Below, one piece after another: positions 39,984-49,822 of a stretch of DNA of 64,000 nt; position 1 is the stretch's first letter; each line of letters opens with the position of its first letter. Source of the DNA: Luteimonas rhizosphaericola. Its GTDB lineage: Bacteria; Pseudomonadota; Gammaproteobacteria; Xanthomonadales; Xanthomonadaceae. A program made the translations under genes and the position numbers. The DNA is taken from the NCBI RefSeq assembly GCF_029888045.1, contig NZ_JARXRN010000024.1, positions 1-64,000 of the forward strand, written 5' to 3'. The notes under the pieces are model-generated. The model searched no databases and was not told the origin of the DNA. It saw nothing but the letters and a program-made list of their open reading frames with translations.

Positions 39984-41138
39984 TCAGCGTGCCGCCGGCA
40001 CGGCGAGCACCGCCTCGAAGGCGGGCTTGGGCCGCCCGTCGCGGTCGAACAGCAGGGTGTAGTTGGTGCGGCCCGGGATCGGGTAGCCGTTCTTCCACGA
40101 CATGCCGTCCTCCACCCCCCACACCGCCACGCGGTGCAGCTTGTCGCGGCGGTTGTAGAAGATGCGGAACAGTTCGGCATAGCGCTCGGCGAGCTGGCGC
40201 TGCACGGCGTCGGGCAGGCCGTCGCGGTAGGGGTCGAGGAACGCCTTGAACTCCGGCAGCTGGAACTGCGGATGCATCATGCCCTGGCCGATGATCTGGC
40301 CTTCCTTCGTCAGCGGCAGCACGTCGACGTCGAGTTCGGTCACCATCACCTTCACGCCCAGCGCGGCATAGGCATCGATCGCTGCCTCGATGTGTTCGGT
40401 GGACGGATAGTTCAGCCCCCAGTGTCCCTGGATGCCGATGCCGTCGATGCGGATCCCCGCGTCCTGCAGCATCTTCACCATGCGCACGATGCCGTCGCGC
40501 TTCTCGGGACGCCACGCGTTGAAATCGTTGTAGTAGAGCTGCGCGTCCGGCGCGGCCTCGCCGGCGAAGCGGAAGGCGTCGCGCACCAGTGCGTCGCCGT
40601 CGCCGCCGTAGGCGCGGACCCATGTCGTGTCGCGGTACCGGCCGTCCTCGCCGATCTGCTCGTTGACCACGTCCCATGCATCCAGCCGACCGGTGTAGCG
40701 GCCGGCGACGGCGTGGATGTAGGCGCGCATGCGCTCGCGCATCGTGGCCGGATCGGCGGGCGTGCCGTCGTCGCCCTCGAAGAACCAGGCCGGCGTCTGG
40801 TTGTGCCAGACCAGGGTGTGGCCGACCATGAACAGGTCGTGCCGCTCGCCGTATTCGACGAAGGCGTCGGCGGCGGAGAAGTCCCAGGCGCCGGGTTCGG
40901 GATGCAGCACCTCGGCCTTCATCACGTTCTCGGCGGTAATGGCGTTGAAGTGCAGCGGGACCAGCGCCTGCGCCCGCGCATCGCGGCCGGACACCATGTC
41001 GGCGTTCATCGCGGTGCCGATCAGGAAGGCATCGGCATAGGCGTCCTTGAGCGTGGTCGGCGGCGCGGCCATGGCGGTCGAAGTCCCCGACAGCAGAACG
41101 GCGGCAACGAGGGCGTGGAAGGCATGGCGGGTGCGCAT
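39984..41138 (-). CDS. GH10 endo-1,4-beta-xylanase
   Basis: 384 residues with a signal peptide ending at about residue 24 (LLSGTSTAMA). The single catalytic barrel carries the acid/base Glu160 in AWDVVNEQIGEDG, the nucleophile Glu268 in KVMVTELDVDVLP, FNAITAENVMKAEV, and VGHTLVWHNQTP with substrate-binding Trp and His. No carbohydrate-binding module is present, which fits a periplasmic or surface enzyme acting on already solubilised glucuronoxylan or long oligomers. ATG 41138. It lies 43 bp from the GH43 gene downstream and 79 bp from GH2 upstream, in one leftward transcript. Confidence 0.96.
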   Translation of the reverse strand: MRTRHAFHALVAAVLLSGTSTAMAAPPTTLKDAYADAFLIGTAMNADMVSGRDARAQALVPLHFNAITAENVMKAEVLHPEPGAWDFSAADAFVEYGERHDLFMVGHTLVWHNQTPAWFFEGDDGTPADPATMRERMRAYIHAVAGRYTGRLDAWDVVNEQIGEDGRYRDTTWVRAYGGDGDALVRDAFRFAGEAAPDAQLYYNDFNAWRPEKRDGIVRMVKMLQDAGIRIDGIGIQGHWGLNYPSTEHIEAAIDAYAALGVKVMVTELDVDVLPLTKEGQIIGQGMMHPQFQLPEFKAFLDPYRDGLPDAVQRQLAERYAELFRIFYNRRDKLHRVAVWGVEDGMSWKNGYPIPGRTNYTLLFDRDGRPKPAFEAVLAVPAAR

Positions 41139-41217
41139 CGGGGGACTCCGGAGTTTGCGTGTGGCGCGGGACGTCGTTCGCAGGTGTCGGGTGCGCACGT
41201 GCCGCCTCGCAGGGATG

Positions 41218-44070
41218 TCAGGGCGCGCCGACGTGCAGGCGCAGCTCGGCCGAGGCCAGCCCGTCGCCGTGGACGCGCACCACGGCGGTGCCGGACTGGC
41301 CGGCGCGGCCGCGTATGATCGCCAGCACCAGTCCGCTGAAGGCTTGCCGGGTCGGCGAGGGGAAGGCGACGAGGTCGCGCGGGTCGCCGTTGTCCGTGGC
41401 GACGAGCTCCGCCGGTCCGTCGACCTCGAACCGCACATGGCTGTCGGCGTTGCGGATCGGCCGGCCCTGCGCGTCGAGCACGCGCAGGGTGACGAAGGAC
41501 AGGTCGCGGCCGTCGTTGCCGATGCGGTCGCGGTCGGCCTCGAGCGCGAGCCGCGCGGGGGCGCCGGTGGTCTCCACGGTGGCGTCCGCCCAGGGCTGGC
41601 CGTCGCGCCAGGTCCGCACCCGGACCTCGCCGGGCTCGTACAGCACCTCGTCCCAGCGCAGCCGGTATTCGAAGTCGCCCTTCTTCCTGCGACCCTGCGA
41701 AACGCCGTTGACGAACAGCTCGCCCTCGTCGCCGCTGGTGAACACGTGCACCGGGGTGACCTCGCCCTCGCGGCCCGGCCAGTTCCAGTGCGGCAGGATG
41801 TGCGCCATCGGCAGGTCGGGGCGCCAGCGCGACTGGTACAGGTAGTAGCGGTCCTTCGGAAAGCCCGCCAGGTCCACGATGCCGGTGTACGAACTGCGCG
41901 CCGAGTAGTAGGGCGTCGGCTCGCCGAGGTAGTCGAAGCCGTTCCAGACGAACTCGCCGGCGACGAAGGGGTTGCGGTCGAGGGTGGCGAAGACGCGATC
42001 GGCGCTGGAGCCGAAGTCGACCGCGTGCAGCTCGTACGCGCTGACGTGCTGGTGCACGGAATCGCCCCCTCCGTTGTCGTCGCGGATCGGCGCGCTGTGG
42101 CGCGGCGTCACCGGGAACAGGTAGACGCCCCGGCTGCTGGCCGCCGAGGCGGTCTCGCTGCCCATGATCACCTTGCCGGGAAACGCGGCGCGGAACGCCG
42201 GGTACGACGGCGGCGTGCGGATGCGTTCGGTGCCGGCGAACTCCGGTTCCTGGCGGATGCCTTCGCCCTGGTAGTTGAGGTTGACCACGTCGAACGCGGC
42301 GGGGAAGGGCATGTCGGCCTTGGCCCAGTTCATCGACGCGGTGGTGGGGCGGGTGGGGTCTTCCTCGCGCACGATCCGCACCAGCCGCCGGCCGATCGCC
42401 GCGCCGGCCTCGCCGTCGTACTGTTCGCCGACCTCGTTGCCCACGCTCCACAGGATCACCGAAGGATGGTTGCGGTCGCGGCGCAGCATCGCGCGCAGGT
42501 CGGCCTCGTGCCAGTCGGGGAACACCAGGTGGAAATCCAGCGGCGTCTTCTTCTTCTCCCAGGAGTCGAACACCTCGTCGACGACCAGGAACCCCATGCG
42601 GTCGGTGAGTTCGAGCAGCTGCGGGTCGGGCGGGTTGTGCGCCATGCGGATGGCGTTGACGCCCATGTCGCGCAGGATCTCCAGCTGCCGCTGCGCGGCG
42701 CGGACGTTGAACGCGGCGCCGAGCGCGCCCAGGTCGTGGTGCTGGTTCACGCCGCGCAGCGGCACGTGCTCGCCGTTGACCACCACGCCGCGGTCGGGAT
42801 CGAACTCCAGCCGGCGGATGCCGAACCGCGTTTCAATGCGATCCACCACCTCGCCCTCGCGCCGCAGGGTGGTGACGGCGACGTAGCGGTGCGGGTGCTG
42901 GTTCGGAGGTGGCCCCCACAGCCGCGGTCGTTCGATCCGCGTACCGGAGGTGACGGCCGTGGTGCCGCCGGCGACCACGTCGACGCCGATGGCGGGAATG
43001 CGGGCGACGGGTTCCGCACGCGGGCTGCCGTCGTCACCGAGCACGTGCAGCGCCGTCTCGACCTGGACCCGGGCCGGCACAGCGGTGGTGTTGTCGACGT
43101 CCACCCGCACGTGCACCTGCGCGGAAGCGTCCGAGACCTCGGGCGTGGTGACCGTGGTGCCCCACTGCGCCACATGCACCGTCGCGGTCGTGGTGAGCCA
43201 CACGTCCCGGTACAGCCCGCCGCCGGGATACCAGCGCGCGGATTCTGGCGGGTTGTCGAGGCGGATCGCGAGCTGGTTCGCGCCGCCGAACTCGACGTAG
43301 GGCGTCAGGTCCACGCGCCAGCTGTTGTAGCCGTACGGCCACCCACCCACCAGCGTGCCGTTGAGCCACACGCTCGCATACGACATCGCGCCGTCGACAT
43401 CGAGGTACACGCGTCGCCCGGCGAGCGACGCCGGGATCTCGAGGGTGCGCCGGTACCAGCCGATGCCCCAGCTCGGCAGCCGGCCCATGCCGCCGTACGG
43501 TCCCTCGGCGATGAACGGGCCCGCGATCGCCCAGTCGTGCGGCAGGGTCACCGGGGTCCAGCCGCTGTCGTCGAAGCCGGCGTCGAGGAAGGGGACCTCG
43601 CCGATCGGGGGTGGACCGTCGGGGCGCAGGTGGCGGGCGGCGGGATCGCGGATGAAGCGGTTGGCGGTCGGCAGAATCCAGCGCTTGAGCACGGGGCGGT
43701 CGGCTGCGATGCGCACCGCTTCGTCGGGGCGCGCGTCGGCGACCTTGCCGTCCGCGCTGCGGACGACCTCGGGCCGCACGTCGTAGTCGAGCCGCCCCTC
43801 GATACCGGGCGGATCGCCCATGTGGAAGCGCCAGCCGGTGTCGAGCCGGATGCGCTCACGCGGCGCGGCGTCGGCGACGGGCGACGGGAATGCGAGCGCC
43901 GCGGCGAGCGCGACCATGCCCACCCGCGCCAGCACGCGTCCCCAGCCGCTGTGGCGGGGGCGCAAGCGCGCGCGCAGCGACGGTGGAGCGCCCGGGCACC
44001 CGGTCCCTGCATCGCCGTGCGCGTCCGACGCCACCGCTCCCACCATCACCGCCCGTGCGCCCGCGGTCAC
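41218..44070 (-). CDS. GH2 glycoside hydrolase (beta-galactosidase-like)
   Basis: 950 residues. Sugar-binding, Ig-like, barrel and C-terminal domains are in GH2 order. Acid/base is Glu546 (LWSVGNEVGEQ) and the likely nucleophile Glu639 (KVIMGSETASA). HDWAIAGPF, GYNSWRVDLTPY, WYPGGGLYRDVWL and RGVNQHHDLGA are family blocks, and the C terminus has a DUF4982-like stretch (LPHWNWPGREGEVTPVHVF). The GTG at 44070 overlaps the uxaC stop (GTGA) and was used. It leaves an unusually long region before the signal helix (about residues 45-68, RVGMVALAAALAFPSPVADA), so a start further in is possible. Substrate is uncertain: galactose-, arabinose- or glucuronate-bearing xylan side chains are options. Confidence 0.87.
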   Translation of the reverse strand: MTAGARAVMVGAVASDAHGDAGTGCPGAPPSLRARLRPRHSGWGRVLARVGMVALAAALAFPSPVADAAPRERIRLDTGWRFHMGDPPGIEGRLDYDVRPEVVRSADGKVADARPDEAVRIAADRPVLKRWILPTANRFIRDPAARHLRPDGPPPIGEVPFLDAGFDDSGWTPVTLPHDWAIAGPFIAEGPYGGMGRLPSWGIGWYRRTLEIPASLAGRRVYLDVDGAMSYASVWLNGTLVGGWPYGYNSWRVDLTPYVEFGGANQLAIRLDNPPESARWYPGGGLYRDVWLTTTATVHVAQWGTTVTTPEVSDASAQVHVRVDVDNTTAVPARVQVETALHVLGDDGSPRAEPVARIPAIGVDVVAGGTTAVTSGTRIERPRLWGPPPNQHPHRYVAVTTLRREGEVVDRIETRFGIRRLEFDPDRGVVVNGEHVPLRGVNQHHDLGALGAAFNVRAAQRQLEILRDMGVNAIRMAHNPPDPQLLELTDRMGFLVVDEVFDSWEKKKTPLDFHLVFPDWHEADLRAMLRRDRNHPSVILWSVGNEVGEQYDGEAGAAIGRRLVRIVREEDPTRPTTASMNWAKADMPFPAAFDVVNLNYQGEGIRQEPEFAGTERIRTPPSYPAFRAAFPGKVIMGSETASAASSRGVYLFPVTPRHSAPIRDDNGGGDSVHQHVSAYELHAVDFGSSADRVFATLDRNPFVAGEFVWNGFDYLGEPTPYYSARSSYTGIVDLAGFPKDRYYLYQSRWRPDLPMAHILPHWNWPGREGEVTPVHVFTSGDEGELFVNGVSQGRRKKGDFEYRLRWDEVLYEPGEVRVRTWRDGQPWADATVETTGAPARLALEADRDRIGNDGRDLSFVTLRVLDAQGRPIRNADSHVRFEVDGPAELVATDNGDPRDLVAFPSPTRQAFSGLVLAIIRGRAGQSGTAVVRVHGDGLASAELRLHVGAP

Positions 44071-45491
44071 AGGCGGTAGGCCTGTTTCGGCAGGCGGTAG
44101 GCGAGGTCGACCGCGACCTCGGCCGCGTCATCCTCGTCGAGGCGGTGCTCCGCGACCAGCTTCGCCAGCACCGCGCAGTCGACGCGCCGGGCGACATCGT
44201 GCCGCGCCGGGATCGACAGGAAGGCGCGCGTGTCGTCGTTGAAGCCGACCGTGTTGTAGAAGCCCGCGGTGCCGAGCGTCTGCTCGCGGAAGCGCCACAT
44301 GCCCTCGGGCGAATCATGGAACCACCAGGCGGGCCCGAGGAACAGGCAGGGCCAGTGACCGGCCAGCGGGGCGAGTTCGCGCGCGTAGGTGCTCTCGTCG
44401 AGCGTGAACACGATCAGGCGGAACCCGGCCTCGTTGCCGTAGCGGTCGAGCAACGGCTTGAGCGCGCGCACGTAGTCGGTGCGCATCGGGATGTCGGCGC
44501 CCTTGTCGCGGCCGTGGCGGTCGAACAGGGCGCGGTTGTGGTTGCGGAAGCTGCCGGGGTGGATCTGCATCACCAGGCCGTCGTCCACGCTCATCGCCGC
44601 CATCTCGGTCAGCATCTGGGCGCGGAACAGCTCCGCCTCTTCCGGCAACGACTTCCCGGCGACGATGCGCGTGAACAGCGCGCGCGCCTGTGCCGGCACG
44701 AGGTCCGCGGTGGCGCAGGTCGGGTGTCCGTGGTCGGTGGACGTCGCGCCCATGGCGGCGAAGAATGCGCGCCGTTGCTGGTGCGCGCGCAGGTAGCCGT
44801 CCCAGTCGTACACGTTCTCGCCGGTGAGCTCGCCGAAGCGCTCCAGCGATGGGCGGAACTGCTCGTGCTCGGGATCGATCACCGGATCGGGCCGGTACGC
44901 GGTGACCACGCGCCCGCTCCAGCCGCTGTCGCGGATCGCCTGGTGGTGGGACAGCGGATCGAGCGGCGATTCGGTGGTGGCGATCACCTCGATGCCGAAG
45001 CGCTCGAACAGCGCGCGCGGCCGGAACGCCGCGGTCTTCAGCGCGTCGGTGATCGTGTCGTAGTAATGGTCGGCGGTGCCGGCATCCAGGCGCACGCCCA
45101 GTCCGAACACCTCGGCGAACACGTGGTCGAGCCACAGCGACGACGGCGTGCCGCGGAACAGGTGCGTGTTGCGGGCGAACACGCGCCAGGCCTCGCGCGG
45201 ATCGACCCCGGCACGCGATCCGTCGGCGCGCGGGATGCCCAGCGCGTCGAGGGGGATGCCCTGGCTGTAGAGCATGCGGAAGATGTAGTGGTCGGGCACC
45301 AGCAGCAGTTCGGTCGCGTTGGCGAACGGCGCATCGTCCGCCCACCAGGATGGATCGGTGTGGCCGTGGGGGCTGACGATCGGCAGCCCGGCGATCTGCG
45401 CATACAGGCGCCGCGCGATCGCGCGCTGCGCCGGGTCGGACGGGAACAGGCGATCCTCGTGCAGGACCAGTGGCTTTGCGGCGGTGTTCAT
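44067..45491 (-). CDS. uxaC: Uronate (glucuronate) isomerase
   Basis: 474 residues, close to E. coli UxaC (470). It isomerises D-glucuronate to D-fructuronate in the cytoplasm. Amidohydrolase-superfamily metal motif SPHGHTDPSWW is near residue 42. Further family blocks are NTHLFRGTPSSLWLDHV, EVIATTESPLDPLSHHQAI, MQIHPGSFRNHNR, and FLGPAWWFHDSPEGM near the C terminus. ATG at 45491. Upstream is GH115 (82 bp away) and the GH2 start overlaps its stop by 4 bp. It is the first step of the route continued by UxuB and ManD, about 25 kb away on the other arm of the locus. Confidence 0.96.
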   Translation of the reverse strand: MNTAAKPLVLHEDRLFPSDPAQRAIARRLYAQIAGLPIVSPHGHTDPSWWADDAPFANATELLLVPDHYIFRMLYSQGIPLDALGIPRADGSRAGVDPREAWRVFARNTHLFRGTPSSLWLDHVFAEVFGLGVRLDAGTADHYYDTITDALKTAAFRPRALFERFGIEVIATTESPLDPLSHHQAIRDSGWSGRVVTAYRPDPVIDPEHEQFRPSLERFGELTGENVYDWDGYLRAHQQRRAFFAAMGATSTDHGHPTCATADLVPAQARALFTRIVAGKSLPEEAELFRAQMLTEMAAMSVDDGLVMQIHPGSFRNHNRALFDRHGRDKGADIPMRTDYVRALKPLLDRYGNEAGFRLIVFTLDESTYARELAPLAGHWPCLFLGPAWWFHDSPEGMWRFREQTLGTAGFYNTVGFNDDTRAFLSIPARHDVARRVDCAVLAKLVAEHRLDEDDAAEVAVDLAYRLPKQAYRL

Positions 45492-45573
45492 CGGGTGCAG
45501 ATCGATCCGTGGACGGTAGGGCTGATCGCGCGCAGATCCCGGCGCGAGGCGATGGGTGGGGTGGTGGAGGGCG

Positions 45574-48447
45574 TCATTCGCGCAGCCGGCTCTCCGCGGG
45601 TCCGAGCGTTCCGCGTGGCCGCGGATCGGTGACGACCTCGATGCGCTGGAACACGATGCCCGGGTCCATCGCCCACAGCCGCAGGGTGTTGGCGCCCGCG
45701 GTTGCGGCGTGCCGCGAACCGGCGACGTGCGCATGGGCGATCACCGCGCGTTCCCAGGCCTGGAAGTCGCGGTCGCCGGGTGTGGGGTCCAGGCGCATCG
45801 TCACCACCTGCGGCGCCTCGTCGCCGATCGAGACTGCATAGCGCAGGCCGCCGCGGTTGCGGATGTCCAGCGTCGGGGCCATCGTCACGCGGACCTCGAC
45901 CTCGCCTGCGGCATCGAGCACCAGCGGATACTCCAGCCGCGCGCCGTCGCCGCCGGGCTGGAGGCCGGGCCCGGTGGCCGGCCATGCGGCGACGCCCGAG
46001 CCGCCGTGGCCGAGCTGCGGGATGACCTGCCACGCCCCGCCCGGCGGCGGCACCGCCCTGGCGTAGCGCGGGGCCTCGATGGCGATCACGCCGTCGCCTT
46101 CGACGAAGCCGCGCGCGCCGCGATGCGCGGGTGGCTTGCGCACCGGCACCTGTACGTAGACTTCGGTCCGGTCGCTGCCGCGGATGGCGATCACGGCCTC
46201 GTGCTCGCCTTCCGGCAGCGCGGCCCAGTCCACGTTCAGCGTCAACGGCTGCGCGTCGTCGACCGCGCCCTGTGCCGGCGTCACCGTCAGCCACGGTTGC
46301 GTGGATCGCGCGGTGAACTCCACTGGCCCGCGTCCGCCGTTGAAGATCTCCACCGCGCGCGACGTCGCCGCCACAGGATCCAGGGGCGCCAGCCGGGGCG
46401 AGGTGGCCGGCTGCGGCCAGCGTCGCGCATCGCCCTCGATCGCGACCCCGGTCACGCCGCGTGCCGGCACGTCCACGCTGGCGAGCGCGGGCAGGATGTT
46501 GCGCTCGGGCTGCTGCCAGTGGGTGTAGCCGATGCGCGCCTGCGACATCATGTGCACCCACTTGCCGTCGGCGATGTCGCGTTCGTACATGCGCTGGAGT
46601 TCCGCATCGCGCTCGAACAGGCGACGGGCCTCGTCCGCCCACTTGTTTGCCGAGGCGCGGCCCTGGGCTGCGTAGAGGCGGTTGCGGGCCACGGCCACGT
46701 ACAGCCGGTTGAGGTTGGCGCTGGCCAGCACCGGGTATTCGACCAGCTGCACCCAGGCGTCGCGGTGGCTGGCGGGAATGCGCCCGGCGAGCGCCAGCGT
46801 GCGCTGCTCCAGGGCGTCCCACTCGCCGATCACGCGCTCGGCCTCGCCGTCGTGCAGCAGGCTCCAGGTGTCGGCGTCCAGCAGCTCCGGCTTGCGGCGC
46901 GCGTTGTACCGGGTGTAGCGGGTGACGATCCCGCCGATCTCCCGCGCATGCGTGGCGCCGAACTGTTCCGCGGCCCAGGCCGCCGGATAGCCGGTGATCC
47001 ATTCGAGGTCGGCCGCATCCGGGTTCCAGGCCTGGTCGAGGAAGGCGCTGATCGGCAGCTCCATCGGCTTGATGTCGCCGACGTTGACCACCCACACGCG
47101 CTCCACGCCGTGCGCCCACGCCAGGCGCATCTGCTCCCACGCGCGCTCGACCTGGGTGGTGTTGAGCCACTTGTAGTTGCGCGGGCCACCGACGTAGTCG
47201 AAGTGGTAGTACACGCCGTAGCCGCCGGGGCGCGCTGCGGCCGGGTCCGGCAGGCGGCGGATGTTGCCCCAGTTGTCGTCGGCGAACAGCAGGGTCACGT
47301 CGTCGGGCACGCGCATTCCCTGGTCGTGGTACTCCTGCACTTCCTTGTACAGCGCCCACACCTGGGGCGTGTCTTCCACCGGCTTGCCCGTCACCTCGCC
47401 GATGATCCGGCGCTGGTCGGCGACGATGCGCTCGAGCAGGGCGGTGGCGGTGCCTTCGGTCATCGCCTCGTCGCCATCGCCGCGCATGCCCAGCGTCACT
47501 ACCGCCTCGCGGCCCTGCAGCCGTTCGATGCCGCCGCGCCAGAACCGCTGCAGCGTCTCGGCGTTGCGGGTGTAGTCCCATGGGCCCTGGCCGTAGCGCG
47601 ACCACTCGTCGTGCGCGCGCATCATCGGCTCGTGGTGGCTGGTCGCGATCACCACGCCGTACTCGTCGGCCAGCTCGGCGTTGCGCGGATCGTCGTCGTA
47701 GAACGCGCGCGGCTGCCACATCGCCGGCCACAGGTAGTTGGCCTTGTGGCGCAGGATCAGCTGGAACACGCGCTCGTAGAAGCGGTGGTTGGTGCCGCCG
47801 AAGGTCGCGCGCGACCAGCCACCGAGCGCGGGCTCCTCGTCGTTGATGAAGATCCCGCGGTACTTCACCTTCGGCGCGTCGACGAAGCGGCCGGGCGCGA
47901 TGTGGAGCGAGGCGCGGCGTGGCGGCGGCACGTCCGCCCACCAGGTCCAGGGCGAGACGCCGATCCGGCGGGAGAGTTCGTACAGGCCGAACGCGGTGCC
48001 GCGGCGATCGGCGCCGACCACCAGCAACGCGCGCTCGATGCCGGGTTCCGGCGCGTCGACCACCTGCAGCAGGTAGCCCTCCCACACGCCGGCGACGCCC
48101 GTGGTATCGATGCCGCGCTCGCGCACGATGCGGTCGATGCGCGCACTGTGGCCCAGGGTGCCGGCGATGACCGCCGTGCGCGGTGCGTCGGTGGACACGT
48201 TGCCGCCGGACACCGCAGCCAGGTCGTCGCGCAACGCCTCCGCCGCCAGGCGTACCGCGGCAGCATCTTCCGCGTCCACCAGCACCGCGATCGGAACGCC
48301 GCGCTCGACCAGCGCCAGGCTGTCGCGGCTGGCCGTCTCGCACACGGCTGCCGGCGCACTGCAGTCGGTCGCGGCACGTGCAGGCCCCGGCAGGGCGGCC
48401 AGCACGCAGCCCATCACCAGGGTCGAAAGCAGGGTGGCGAGGTTCAT
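45574..48447 (-). CDS. GH115 alpha-glucuronidase (second copy)
   Basis: 957 residues with a signal peptide (ends GPARA, about residue 25). It shares the GH115 blocks with the first copy: KVKYRGIFINDEEPALGGW, KANYLWPAMWQP, IATSHHEPMMRAHDEW, LGMRGDGDEAMTEGTAT, LLFADDNWGNIRRLP and GVYYHFDYVGGPRNYKW. It is 100 residues longer, with a fuller C-terminal beta-sandwich region (about 690-950; TARSTQPWLTVTPAQG, RGARGFVEGDGVIAIEAPRYA). AAAGGAT precedes the ATG at 48447. Divergence from the other copy is high, so they probably differ in preferred substrate (internal versus terminal or methylated uronic acid) rather than being a recent duplication. Confidence 0.94.
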   Translation of the reverse strand: MNLATLLSTLVMGCVLAALPGPARAATDCSAPAAVCETASRDSLALVERGVPIAVLVDAEDAAAVRLAAEALRDDLAAVSGGNVSTDAPRTAVIAGTLGHSARIDRIVRERGIDTTGVAGVWEGYLLQVVDAPEPGIERALLVVGADRRGTAFGLYELSRRIGVSPWTWWADVPPPRRASLHIAPGRFVDAPKVKYRGIFINDEEPALGGWSRATFGGTNHRFYERVFQLILRHKANYLWPAMWQPRAFYDDDPRNAELADEYGVVIATSHHEPMMRAHDEWSRYGQGPWDYTRNAETLQRFWRGGIERLQGREAVVTLGMRGDGDEAMTEGTATALLERIVADQRRIIGEVTGKPVEDTPQVWALYKEVQEYHDQGMRVPDDVTLLFADDNWGNIRRLPDPAAARPGGYGVYYHFDYVGGPRNYKWLNTTQVERAWEQMRLAWAHGVERVWVVNVGDIKPMELPISAFLDQAWNPDAADLEWITGYPAAWAAEQFGATHAREIGGIVTRYTRYNARRKPELLDADTWSLLHDGEAERVIGEWDALEQRTLALAGRIPASHRDAWVQLVEYPVLASANLNRLYVAVARNRLYAAQGRASANKWADEARRLFERDAELQRMYERDIADGKWVHMMSQARIGYTHWQQPERNILPALASVDVPARGVTGVAIEGDARRWPQPATSPRLAPLDPVAATSRAVEIFNGGRGPVEFTARSTQPWLTVTPAQGAVDDAQPLTLNVDWAALPEGEHEAVIAIRGSDRTEVYVQVPVRKPPAHRGARGFVEGDGVIAIEAPRYARAVPPPGGAWQVIPQLGHGGSGVAAWPATGPGLQPGGDGARLEYPLVLDAAGEVEVRVTMAPTLDIRNRGGLRYAVSIGDEAPQVVTMRLDPTPGDRDFQAWERAVIAHAHVAGSRHAATAGANTLRLWAMDPGIVFQRIEVVTDPRPRGTLGPAESRLRE

Positions 48448-48529
48448 GCAGCGCGGGATCCTTTAGCAGTGCGCGGCCCGGCGCGCCCGCATGGCGGGCG
48501 ATGCAGACGAGGCCAGCGGCGCAAACGGT

Positions 48530-49822
48530 TCACGATTCGTTGGATGGGGAAAGCCGGACCGGCTCGAGCCGCGGCGCGAGTACGTGGATGACCAGCAGCG
48601 CAGCCAGGTAGGCGAAGCCGGCCATCAGGAACAGCGCCGCGTAGCTGCCCGTGTACTGGCGCAGCCAGCCCGCACCGAGGTTCATGAAGAACCCGCCCAT
48701 CGCGCCGGCGAAGCCGCCGATGCCGACCACGGAGGCGACCGCGTTGCGCGGGAACATGTCCGAGCTGAGCGTGAACAGGTTGGCCGAAAAACCCTGGTGT
48801 GCGGCCGCCGCCAGGCCGATCAGCCACACCGCCATCCACTGGCCTTCCACGTGCGGCGCGAACACCACCGGCAGGATGCTGAGCGCGCAGATCAGCATCG
48901 CGGTCTTGCGCGCACCGTTCGCGCTCCAGCCGCGCTTCATCAGGAACGAACTGAACCAGCCGCCGCCCACCGAACCGACATCGGCCAGCAGGAACACCGT
49001 CACCATCGGCAATCCGATCGTGCGCAGGTCGACGCCGAAGCGGTCGGCCATGAACATCGGAAACCAGAACAGGTAGAACCACCACACCGAATCGCTGAGG
49101 AACTTGCCGCCGGTGAACGCCCAGGTCTGGCGGAACCGCAGCAGCTGCAGCCACGACACCTTGCCGGGCGGGTCGGGCGGATCGCTCTCGATCAGCGCCA
49201 GTTCGTCCGGCGAGACCTTCGGGTGCTCCGCGGGCCGCCGGTAGACCGGCAACCAGAACACCAGCCACACCAGGCCGGCCAAGCCCGTCACCACGAACGC
49301 GGTGCGCCAGCCCCAGGTGAGCGCAAGCCAGGGCACCACCAGCGGCGCGACGATCGCGCCGATGTTGGATCCGGCGTTGAAGACACCGGTGGCAAACGCC
49401 CGCTCGCGCTTCGGAAACCATTCCGCCACCGTCTTGACCGCCGCCGGAAAATTGCCCGATTCGCCGAGCCCGAGCGCGAAGCGCGCGAGGCTGAAACCGA
49501 CCACCGACTTCGCCAGCGCATGCGCCGCCGCGGCCAGCGACCACAGCGTCAGGTACACGCTGTAGCCCACGCGCGTGCCGACGCGATCGATGAACCAGCC
49601 GGCGAACAGGAAGCCGATCGCATAGGCGAGCGTGAATGCGGCGCTGATCACGCCGTAGTGCTGTTCGCTCCAGCCGAACTCCGCGACGAGGGTGGGCGCG
49701 AGGACGCCGAGCACCGCACGGTCGACGTAGTTGATCGTCGTGGCGAAGAACAGCAGCGCGCAGATCACCCACCGGTAGCGGCTGGTCCGGACCTGGGGCG
49801 AGGAGTGGGTCATGGCGCTCAT
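48530..49822 (-). CDS. exuT: MFS hexuronate transporter, ExuT-like
   Basis: 430 residues, 12 predicted helices. Anion:cation symporter signatures are ICALLFFATTINYVDRAVLG, GESGNFPAAVKTVAEWFP and GVFNAGSNIGAIVAP. It should import glucuronate, possibly methylglucuronate or aldouronate, into the cytoplasm for UxaC. Starts at 49873, 49822 and 49813 are in frame. I chose 49822 because its ATG overlaps the stop of a short reading frame (49819-49884) that has the only strong ribosome-binding site, implying translational coupling. It is the first gene of the leftward operon and lies behind the palindromic xyl-box at 49908-49921. Confidence 0.9.
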   Translation of the reverse strand: MSAMTHSSPQVRTSRYRWVICALLFFATTINYVDRAVLGVLAPTLVAEFGWSEQHYGVISAAFTLAYAIGFLFAGWFIDRVGTRVGYSVYLTLWSLAAAAHALAKSVVGFSLARFALGLGESGNFPAAVKTVAEWFPKRERAFATGVFNAGSNIGAIVAPLVVPWLALTWGWRTAFVVTGLAGLVWLVFWLPVYRRPAEHPKVSPDELALIESDPPDPPGKVSWLQLLRFRQTWAFTGGKFLSDSVWWFYLFWFPMFMADRFGVDLRTIGLPMVTVFLLADVGSVGGGWFSSFLMKRGWSANGARKTAMLICALSILPVVFAPHVEGQWMAVWLIGLAAAAHQGFSANLFTLSSDMFPRNAVASVVGIGGFAGAMGGFFMNLGAGWLRQYTGSYAALFLMAGFAYLAALLVIHVLAPRLEPVRLSPSNES

